DNA of 64,000 nucleotides from Manis javanica (lineage: Eukaryota > Chordata > Mammalia > Pholidota > Manidae): NCBI RefSeq assembly GCF_040802235.1, contig NC_133172.1:58907613-58971612 (forward strand). The letters are read 5' to 3'. The first letter of the stretch is position 1; each line of letters opens with the position of its first letter. The notes below the pieces were generated by a model. That model was not told the origin of the DNA. It saw only the letters and a list, made by a program, of their open reading frames with translations, and ran no database searches. Positions 54,771 through 64,000 of the stretch are shown here, piece after piece. A program made the translations under genes and the position numbers.

Positions 54771-56745
54771 TCTGGTCTCTTTGTAATCTTTTATTGTAGT
54801 TGCCAGAATGAGCTGAAGTCTGAAAACTGCTCAGTAGGACCAGGCATAGCACGTGCCTCTTCAGTCGGATGATGTCATTTGCCAATGAGCACTGTCTTGA
54901 TAATTGTAAGTATTTAAACTCATTTTAACCAGTGACATTTCTTTATACCTTGAGTTAGTGTTTCAGGTACGAACATGTAAATATCAAACTATGAAATTAT
55001 TTTCATAGGGTCCCATTTTTGTTGCAGTTTCTTTTACTTCTTTTAAGCTCCTCAGGTATCATCATTCCGGAGCACAGCACACGTAAGGAGGCCAACCTGA
55101 GTGGGAGATTACCTCAGTGCAAGGACTACTGTAGATCTTTTGTTACATTAGCACAGCCTTTGAGCTGACATACTGATTTCCTAATAATAATGGTTAATTT
55201 TGATGTCTTAAAACCAACTTTCCTTCTTATTTTTTTTAAGTCATGAGCTCAGAATCATGCAATAGCAGCTGTAGACTCAGAAGACTGAGCATATGTGAAT
55301 TGGGATTAGTGTTGTGATAAATGAAACAAAAAATTAATTTCACATAAATTTTGGATATATTTAACTTTTCTGCTGGATGATTACTAGACAAAGATGTTAA
55401 CTGATTCATGTAAATCACCAGAGTTATAGTTTTATGGGAGCCTTATAAAATAAATGCAATTGGCTAAAGATCAAGTCTATAGGGAGGTCTTAATGATCTT
55501 TAGAAAATATCCCTCCAGATAAATTGTTCTATCTTGGCTACCACCCCTTGATATGCTCTTACCGTGCTCAGCTACTGACAGAATAGTATCCCTCTGTACT
55601 ATGTGAGTAACTCTACTTTGAATGTTGTGGTTTCACCAAGAGATTTGTTATCAGACCCTTTAGGGACCAAACCATGACTGTAGGGGTTGGGGTCTCAAAA
55701 AAAGGTGACACTGCAGTCAGGTACTTTTAATCAGTCATCCAGGCAAAGCAAACTGTGAGTGAACTGAACAGATGGGGCCTGTTCAGAGAGACCCTTTGGA
55801 TCCCCAGGTAAGGCTGAGCATTGCTATGTAGTGATTTCTTCCTCTCTTGGTAGTGAATAAACTAAAGACAATGATCATTGTTCTTAATCAAAGAACAAGA
55901 CCCCATTCACTTTTGTGGTAAACAGGCTGCAGTATTATCTACACTGAGTTGGAAAGTAAGGTGTATCTGCCTAAAGCTTAAGAAGTACCCACTTAAATCG
56001 TATTAATTTAGAATACTTTCCTGCTAGCACTTTCTAGTAGGTATGTCTGTAGAGAGAGATTGGGAACAAACCCGTTCTTTCCTGTCCCATAGAAGGCACA
56101 ACAAAGGTGTGACCGATGTCACTATGGCTTTTCAGTTTCTGCTATAGACAAGTAAAACCTTTTGCAGGACTCTTACCTACTTTCTGGGAAACCTTTCTCC
56201 AGCTCAGTCCCTACAGAAACTCACATGTAGAGGGCAAACTCCTTTCTACTCTCCACTCTCTAACCGAGCAATGCCAGGTTTGGATGATAAAAAATTCTCA
56301 TTTTCAGGCAGATGCTGAAATCAGTACGAATAATAATGAGATATTGTTTGGTATTGCATTTGGTAGGAAATTAAAAGTGTGTGAGGTCCTTTTATGAGTC
56401 TTTATCTTCTGGCATCCTGAAATTTCCTCCCCATCATGATATAAAGAATTAAAGTACACTTTATGCTGGAGATGAGAGGCATCCCTCACTTCAGAGAATC
56501 CTAAGACAGGCCCTAAAAATTCTGTCTTTAATGGCATCCACGAGGCCTACAGTTCAGATTAGTGTTGAACTACTAGCTTCTTTGTGGAATAAAAATGTGA
56601 ATATTTTGTGAGGGCCAAGGGGCTTATGTAGCTATTGTGCTGGACTCTGTAAGCTTGACTGCTTTTATTCATCCTATACAAAATGAAATAAGTGTTTTTG
56701 AAAATTTTAGTATGTCTTATTTGCATTAAAGAATGCTAAGAAAAT
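54771..56745. other. Intergenic sequence with no supported feature
   Basis: No gene, RNA or repeat family is recognised. The + frame at 56116-56397 and the - frame at 56304-56537 are isolated. Confidence 0.35.
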
Positions 56746-56764
56746 TGTGTGTGTGTGTGTGTGT
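56746..56764 (+). repeat. Short (TG)n microsatellite
   Basis: About nine TG units followed by 'tttgtgaa'. Confidence 0.85.
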
Positions 56765-58851
56765 TTGTGAAAATAATAGGGTCGGGCAGAGCTATGGTCA
56801 CTTGGTCAGCCTCTCTGTCCTTCAGAAGAAGCTCTGTCACGTACTGAAAGCTTTCAAGTTCTGTGTTTTATTTTAATAAGTGAGGTGGAATTCCAATATA
56901 GTGACTCATACAGCCTCATCTGATTATATAATAGGTCACATTTATTTTCATATTTCAGAGTATTCTCAAATGTTTTCCAAGTGTTTTTGTCTGATTTGTA
57001 CCATTTATTGTAAACCTTTGCATGAGATTTTTTGTATTCTAATTCTTTTGTATTCTTGCACATGACACATACTGCAAATTGCAGGGATTCAGTAAATTCT
57101 GATAACTTGCCAATTTTAACTAGTAAATCAGATAGTTCTTTAAAGCTTATAAAAAACTTTAACAGAAGCAGGAGCAGTCTTAACCTCTTTTCTTAAGGAA
57201 CCCATTTAGGAAAGGATGTATAAATATTTAAGTTTTCTTGATAGCATTCTTCCTATGATTTCCACTTCTTAAAGAATGTGACAATAGACATAATTTAAGC
57301 ACTTGAGCTACTGTCACCATCTAATCTACTAAGCACGTAATTTCCAGTGTATATGTTTCTTCTACACCCCTGTCAACCATACCTTACTTCTTCTTCAGTT
57401 TTCCAGTATCTTCATTTTTAGTTAAATGCCACTTTTCCTACCCAGTCAAGTAAGATGTAAAGTACAAAAGGGAGGCTGGGTCTTTGGGGTGTTGAGACTT
57501 TTCTTTCCTCTTGGTTCATTTGATCATGATACGCCTTCTGTCTCTAGAGTGCACGCCTGACCTACAATTAGATTTCATGGCAGCCGTGAGGCCCACAGTC
57601 TCAGAGGTATGTAGGGACCGAAGGCTGCAGCTGAGGGAACAAGCAAACACACCAAAATAGATAGATCTGCCTTGGTTAATGAAAATCACAGATGGAAAAC
57701 CTTTTTTTCTCTTGTGGACATGCTGAGATTTTAGAACTGATGCTATTAATCAATCTGTCTTAAAACAGCAACAATTGCAAATATGTAATATAGAGTATCA
57801 GTAGAATAGATAACAAACTTTTAACTAAGCCTGGTTTTTTTTTGAAGTTAGAAAATGTTGCCAGCCTGTAATGTAATTGAAAATGTTTAGAAGTTTTCCT
57901 GAACAGTTGATTGATATATCAAAATCAAAAAAAGGCAATTTTGAGTCTAATTTTGTTTCTTTACTGTGTAATACAGGATTCTTGGCTTTGAAATTCTGCC
58001 ATGCTTGGTGAAAAATGAGTGTCAGTGTGAAACAAAGTAGTCTATTGAAAAGAACATTGTGTCTACTAGGGAACAGCTGATATGAATGATGATCTGGAAT
58101 TACCATATCTCAATCATTCTGATTGCTTCATATGGACCAAGGAGAGCATCTAGGCTTGGCCAAGGGTGAAAGGGGTTTTTTGCCTCACCCACTTCTTGGT
58201 GCAAGGTCCCCAAGGTGGGGAGCTGTTGGGGAGGCACTCTGGCCCAGGCTGGAGGAACGAGGGTAGTTTGGGACTTTGATAAACTGCAGAAGACTGGAGC
58301 ATTCACACAGAGATGGATGTGATGTCATGAGAGAACGCTTGGCACAGCTTCTGCAGGAGGGCCTGGAATTTTTCTGTGCTCCCAAACACTTTTCCAAGGG
58401 CTTCTTGATTTTTCTCAATCCAAAGAACAGGCATAGGTACTTATATTTTGGTACTAGCTCTTGGAGGAAGAGAGCCATAGTTCAAGTAAACTTGCTGTGC
58501 TATAAAAGAACAAGTGGACTTTAACCAGGAGTTTCTGTCTATTTGGTTAAAACACTAGTACTCAGAGAGAGAAATCACTGCTGTAGAGTGGTTTCGCATC
58601 TTCCCCTTTACAGGGGAGTCCCAACTGAAAATGCTTTCCCCATTTTTTCAATCATTGACACCTCCCAGAAATGCAATATTTTGGTGGCTAGTAGCACTGT
58701 ATCTGCTAGTCTTTCAAACCCAGAAGCAATACAAAGGTCTTTTTTAGGGCCACAGGTCTTGGTTTGGGGTTCAGAAAGTAAGGTCACTGTATGCAGAAGG
58801 AAGTTGGACTGAAAAAAAATACACAAAATCACCCTAGTTTCTCACTGCATC
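56765..58851. other. Intergenic sequence with no supported feature
   Basis: Short open frames near 58.1-58.5 kb occur on both strands in overlapping registers and resemble no protein. No repeat family is clear. Confidence 0.35.
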
Positions 58852-58890
58852 TTTTACCTTTATACTTTTTATAAATGTTTTTTGAATTTT
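58852..58890 (+). repeat. Partial third copy of the 59.1/59.5-kb repeat
   Basis: The 'ttttacctttatactttttat' and 'aaatgttttttgaatttt' blocks match the centre of the two longer copies downstream. The bases that follow, 'ggtctggaagaga', recur in reverse complement at 59233-59245 ('tctcttccagacc'). Confidence 0.55.
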
Positions 58891-59122
58891 GGTCTGGAAG
58901 AGAAGAGATGACCATCACAACAAAGTGGAGGACATTCTCTGCTGCTCCTGATGAAACTTTAGGAAACAGGTTTGCCTAAAGACATGAAGCTTACTAATGA
59001 TTAAATGCCTTCTGAGGTGTGAGCTCCCTATTTATCAGGGGTGATGTTCAAGCAGAGGCTGCATGACAACCTGACCCAGATACTTTAGTATGTACCCAGT
59101 GCAGTGAGCACCCAATGCATGC

Positions 59123-59230
59123 TCATGTTCCTGTGCATTTGATTCTTAAAATTGGCATATGGGACTTTACCTTTATATTTTATATATATGTTTTTTGAAT
59201 TCTGCCCTGCCATTCAAATCTGTCAAATCT
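59123..59230 (+). repeat. Direct repeat, copy 1 (about 107 bp)
   Basis: It matches 59512-59620 at about 90-95% by eye. Shared blocks include 'gtgcatttgattcttaaaat', 'tggcatatgggactttacct', 'tatatatatgttttttgaat' and 'ccattcaa'. I do not recognise the family. Confidence 0.85.
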
Positions 59231-59511
59231 CCTCTCTTCCAGACCAAACTTTATTAAGCATTTTAATCATATCATTCATAACAAGATTTTCACCATTATA
59301 GGAGAATTCACACTGTATTTAGGCTGTGGTTTCCTGCTAGCTTCTGCAGAATAGAACTGGATCTACTCTCCCTTTTAAAATGCAGCTTAACGTCATTTTA
59401 GTTCATTTGACAACCACATTTTAATGTTGGTTAATACTGAGCTTGTGTGGTCAGTTGATACCTCTATTTCAAATAAATAACTTTCCCCCCTCCTATCCCT
59501 TTCTCCCACTC

Positions 59512-59620
59512 TCATGTTCTCATGTGCATTTGATTCTTAAAATTGGCATATGGGACTTTACCTTTATGCTTTATATATATGTTTTTTGAATTCTGACTGG
59601 CCATTCAATCTGTCAAATTT
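59512..59620 (+). repeat. Direct repeat, copy 2 (about 108 bp)
   Basis: It is the partner of 59123-59230, offset by 389 bases. The sequence between the two copies is not repeated, so this is not a simple tandem array. Confidence 0.85.
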
Positions 59621-59724
59621 TTGTAAAATCTTGATTCTTTATCTAATGTACTGGTTTTCCTGTCAACTGCAAATTTAAGTAGGTTTTCCATGTTTTTATA
59701 AGTGTCATCATAGTATTGTAAAAA

Positions 59725-59945
59725 AGCATGCACTTGCAATGAGACAGGTCTTGGTTTTGAATTCCAACTCCATGTATCTGCTGTCTGATGCTGGCATGTT
59801 GTTTAAACTCCCTAAGCCCATTTTGTACATATGAAAATGAAAATGATAATTTCTACCTCTTAGGTTTGTGTGAGCATTCACATTAATATAAGTGCCTATT
59901 GCACAGTAGCTGATGGTGATGGTAATAATAAATGTTTTATTGACA
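59725..59945 (+). mobile_element. MIR SINE, sense
   Basis: MIR pattern: 'ggtcttggttttgaattcca', 'ctgatgctggcatgttgttt', 'gaaaatgaaaatgataatttc', 'acctcttaggtttgtgtgagc' and 'gcacagtagctgatgg'. Confidence 0.75.
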
Positions 59946-60074
59946 TGGATTCAGAATCAATTATCTTATTTTCTTTCTCCTCATTTGGGTCTTGGTTAAT
60001 ATTTTGGATAGGGCCAAGGACAAAAACCATGTAGCCTCTAGAGACCATTCTCCAGGTTGGCAGCCATTAATTAG

Positions 60075-60200
60075 ACAAATGTTATTGAGCAATAAATATT
60101 ACTGAGGACAATTGTGTTTCAGTATTATTCTAGAGATTAGGGTCACAGTGGTAAAAGACAGCAAAGTCCCTGCTTTCACGGAGCTGACATTCAAAAAGCA
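60075..60200 (-). mobile_element. L2 LINE 3' fragment, antisense
   Basis: Reversed L2 tail: 'gtattattctagagattagg', 'agcaaagtccctgctttcac' and 'ggagctgacattcaaaaagc'. Confidence 0.7.
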
Positions 60201-61679
60201 GGGCTGCTTCATAATGTAGGGACATCATTCACATAGAATTTGTGAGCTTTGCAAGAGGAGAAGACATACATACATATGTGCATACAGAGGCTCACATGGA
60301 TAGACAGACAGGTCTCAGTGTATATGATACAGTGTCAGTGGTAAAAGCTAGTCTATATGTCATATAATGGCATCAATTGTTTAGAAAAATGAAACAAGGT
60401 ACTCAGAATATGGTGGGGCAGATGCTATCTTATATCCTATGGGTTAGCACGAACCTCTTTGAGGAGGCGGGGAGAGTCTTGACACAGGAAGAAGTGAGCT
60501 AGGCAACTCTGAAGGTAAAGGTTCTGCTTAGAAGGATATTCACAGAGCATTTTTTGGTTTGAATTGTCAACCAGAAATGTATTCTCTGAAAAACACTGTC
60601 TTACTTATCCAGCAGGTCCCAAGAATATTGGGAGACTTTTAAATACGCTTGCCTTAATTAACATAAACCTCAGATGGATCTGAGGTTGTTTGGGGGCTTT
60701 GGGGAGGTACAGCATTTGTATTCCTTCAGGCATCAAAGGCTTTTTCTCTCTGAGCAAATGTGTAACTTCATGGGGCATAAAGCAAAGGGGATCCCCATCA
60801 GCCAGCCAGCTCTTCTGAATCAACTCTGAACCACAGGGTGGCAGGAGCCTCAGCCAGGTTGCTCTCACATCCCTCACTGTGTACATGGCATCCTCACTTC
60901 CACCAGTCCTTAATCCTGCAAAAAAGAGGCACGCAGGACCTTTATTATTTCCCTCCAGTGAATCCTTCCTGTTTCCTGGTGATCATCACTTCCTTTTCTA
61001 AGGGCTCAGAAATTATCTAATTATTTTAGACTATTACTATGTTTCAAAATCAAGCTTGTTGATCTGTAGATCATAGACTATACTTTTTTTTCCCTCCATG
61101 TTGATAAATTAAAGTACTATTTTTCTAGCTCCATTGCGCTGGTACCTTTTCTATTCCTTGTGATCCCTTACAGATTACTGACAGCGACTCTTAGATCACA
61201 TCTGCAGGTCTGTCCATACCCAGGGATGTAATCTGTGTAGGCCTGGAGACTTGAACTCATTCAAAACAGGGAGATGGTTTCCCGCTATCACCTTACTTAT
61301 CTCATACTTCGATTCCTTCTAAATTACATTTATTCCACCCCTCCCCCTCCACCCCGAGTTTAAAGATCATTCTCCTTGATAAAGACGATGGAACTACAAC
61401 AGAAGTTGTGATGTATGACTTTCCCCTTGTGGTTTGTTGATGTCAGACCATCTGCTGCCAGCAGTGAGTGTGTTTTTCAGGTTCATCTTTTTTACTTTGA
61501 TTGTAGCTGTTAAGGGGTATATTGTATGTTTCTGAGTTTGTGGACGAAAGGCTTAAGCATACTTTCTGTAGCATGTATTATTTCACTACTACAACACATT
61601 GAGGAATTGGCCCTCCTATCATATTCTTTCAGTTCAATACTCTATGCACATTTTCTCTTGTATCAGCACATATGAGTGA
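60201..61679. other. Intergenic sequence with no recognisable repeat
   Basis: No repeat family or gene is recognised. The part from about 61.05 to 61.5 kb is mixed-composition unique sequence, with no coding frame, of the kind that can hold a conserved non-coding element. Confidence 0.35.
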
Positions 61680-61915
61680 GGGCTCTGGAACCAAACAGTC
61701 CAAGGGCAAATCCTGACTGTTCCACTTCCTATAGCAGTGAGACCATGGACAGGTCGGTTAACTTCTCTGAACCTGAGTTGCCTTGTGTGTAAAATGGAGA
61801 TAATAATGCTTACCTCCTAGGATTTGAGAGTAAATGATTTGGTATACATACAGGGCTTAAAATAGTGTCCGGCGCGAAGTCAGTCCTTATTACCATTACT
61901 ACTGTCAGGGTTCCG
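61680..61915 (+). mobile_element. MIR SINE, sense
   Basis: MIR order: 'gagggctctggaaccaaacag', 'ccaagggcaaatcctgactg', 'gaccatggacaggtcggtta', 'aaaatggagataataatgct', 'tacctcctaggatttgagag' and 'aatagtgtccggcgcgaagt'. Confidence 0.85.
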
Positions 61916-63749
61916 AATGTATTCTTATCATCTTTCAAATATATTTTTAAAAGTCTGACCTCATCAGAGAGCTTCCTGGTCAGCCACAGTTTGTCTTGTG
62001 GTTAGGGCACATCCAATCCAATTTTATGTGTCCTGTATCTCTGTGTATCCATTTCCAAACAGTGAGAGTTGATATAAATAATGCTGTGAGGCTTTCAAAG
62101 ACCATGGATCAAAAAGGGAAGATTATATTACATTCAGTGTGCTCATGACAGCATCAAAGTAAATGGATACATTTTTATAAAGACTTTCATTTGAGTCTGG
62201 TTTGAAATTAAAAAAGGACTTTCTTCTTAACTAGAGAATCCAACTAATCAGTGTACCCATTTCCAAGAGGTCTGGCTTAGTTTGAGTGCAAAAGAAAAAC
62301 TTACCTTGGTCCTACATGAGGGCAGACAAATCCGTAACACTCATGGGAATCCTCAAATACTGTTTCATAATGTATGAAAAAATAAAAATTCTCAAGGGAA
62401 TCCTGGGCCTATCAGATCTTTGGACCATATTAGGGCTGCTGGTGGAAACTTTGATAGGATTTAACTGGTTTCTGTATGGAGGGACTCTCCAGCCCCCTGC
62501 CTTTATGTTTTCGCGATGAATTCTTTTGCATAACAAACGTCACATTCCTGGCCTTCTCTGACTGGAGAAAGAACCAGACCTACATTTAGATGCTTCTCTC
62601 TTGGAGCTCTCCTTTCTACAAGATACTGACACAGGTTGGAAACTGGCAGAAGCAGCCACTGCCTGGGTGACGAGGGTCCTACAGCGGTGAACTGATGCCT
62701 ATCTATGTCTGGTGCAAAAGTCTGCCATTTTGAGAAGCAACATTACAAGTACGTTTGTGCCCAAACCCCAAGTCAGTTTCTCAAAGCATTTTTATCAGTA
62801 ATAATAATAAAGCTGATGTTTTGATCGCTATTTGTCTGTCTCTTACATCTTGTTTCTCAATGGATTCTTAACTTGAGAAGGGGAGAGAAGGATGTTGTTT
62901 ATATCCTTTTATACCTCAAATGATGTGAACAATAAAAGTGAATGTAAGCAATATTCATTCGCTCCTTTCTTTATGTGTAACCAAGATGTGAACCAAGACA
63001 ACCTTTAGGCAACCTATGAAAAAATGGCCTGTTTGACTTTCCCCTCAAAAAGCCTATTCTTATTTCTTTCATCAGGGTCAAATGAATAATTCTAGAAAAG
63101 CATGATGAAAAAGGAGCTCCTGGCAGTACATAGGCAGAGGGAAAAGCTAGATTGAGCTGCTTGGAAAATGACTTTCCGGGGTAGGGTAGGAGGCTGTTCT
63201 TTTAGAATAGGAGGTGGAGGAGTGTGACCACCCCAGGGGAAAAGGGAAAGTTTGAGTAGGATTAAGAGCTGAGGTCATGTAGAGACACAGAAACTAAGAT
63301 TTGAAATTTCTTTAAGTTATTGTTTTGTACAATGCAATTTCTGGATACATTTTCAGTGTCTCCCTTAACAATTGCTTATCATCTTCATCCTTGCCGAGAC
63401 AGCTAAAGAGTAGACTAGAGGGTGGAAAGGAAGTCAAAGGTGGCCTGGATAGACGGGAGATGGAACATGAATGTGAAGAACCCAAGAAGTAGGACCATGT
63501 TTATAGTTGATAAGCATGATTTGAACAGATTAAACAGAAAAGAAGACCTAGGACGCATTAGGCAGGACCTTCCGGGAGTGGAAGGAAATGAGCAGAGGAG
63601 AAATTTGAGTTCTCAAGATGAAGAGCCAAGGAGAACCTTGGTGAACCACCAAGTCAATGCCAGGCAAGCCCGAATATAGGGAGTATTCTTTGGTATTTGG
63701 ATGGGAGGTTGGTTTCCTAGGGTCTGATAACAGAGTTGAAGCTGAATTC
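61916..63749. other. Intergenic sequence with no supported feature
   Basis: No gene or clear repeat family is seen. The frames at 62.3-62.5 kb and 63.4-63.75 kb are shadows of each other on opposite strands. Confidence 0.35.
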
Positions 63750-63905
63750 AAAATTCGTGAAATATTTATCGGTCAGTTGTTATGTTTGTCACTGTGCTGG
63801 GCAGTAGTGAGAGATGGTGAGCTAATATAATGTAATTCTTGCTTTCATTGGGCTTATAATCTAGTGAGAGGTAAAGCCAATTAAAAAGGAAAAGTTGCCA
63901 GTGCT
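63750..63905 (-). mobile_element. L2 LINE 3' fragment, antisense
   Basis: Reversed L2 tail: 'aatatttatcggtcagttgtt', 'cactgtgctgggcagtag', 'aattcttgctttcattgggc' and 'ttataatctagtgagagg'. Confidence 0.7.
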
Positions 63906-64000
63906 ACATGGTGCAGGGTGCCATGGCAACCCAGAGGCTGTGCCTGGCCCAGTAGTTGGGAGATAGGTCAGGGAAATCTTTCTGGAGGAAGCTCTGCCTA

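Overview
This is a stretch of mammalian nuclear genome. It has long introns, canonical GT/AG splice sites, one CpG-island promoter and a deep layer of old eutherian repeats (MIR, L2, L1M-type LINE-1, MaLR/MLT1 LTRs, MER2, MER5A, Tigger1). I see no Alu, B1/B2, PRE-1, Bov-tA or ERE SINE. The youngest-looking L1 3' end (about 52.2-52.8 kb) resembles laurasiatherian L1 tails, so a laurasiatherian with few recent SINEs is my best guess; the species is inferred, not shown.

Layout: (1) 1-5.55 kb holds the 3' end of HSD17B2 on the + strand, with its last two coding exons (865-1002 and 5134-5477) and the intron between them. (2) 5.6-27.5 kb is the gap between two convergent genes. It is almost all repeats, including a pair of diverged ~700-bp direct repeats around an L1 and a MER2, an inverted 80-bp pair, and ERV-like sequence. 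(3) 27.5-39.8 kb is a complete five-exon MPHOSPH6 on the - strand, coding 28073-39748 for 160 residues. (4) 39.3-40.3 kb is the MPHOSPH6 CpG island, with an NRF1-type palindrome, two tandem full CRE sites and consensus splice donors on the opposite strand that hint at divergent transcription. (5) 40.3-64 kb is intergenic: a GGGA/CCCT tract, an internally deleted Tigger1, LTRs, L1, L2 and MIR copies, and no coding gene I can support. The order HSD17B2(+)-MPHOSPH6(-) matches human 16q23.3, where CDH13 lies further downstream.

The two genes are not functionally linked. HSD17B2 is an ER 17-beta-hydroxysteroid dehydrogenase that inactivates estradiol and testosterone; MPHOSPH6 is a nuclear RNA exosome cofactor. 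The most interesting coding observations are an apparent one-base change that ends HSD17B2 just before its C-terminal dilysine ER-retrieval signal, whose relic is still readable in the next frame, and the replacement of the Thr-Pro site near the MPHOSPH6 C-terminus by Lys-Pro. I did not find a novel multi-gene system; this looks like an ordinary vertebrate locus with some odd repeat structure.
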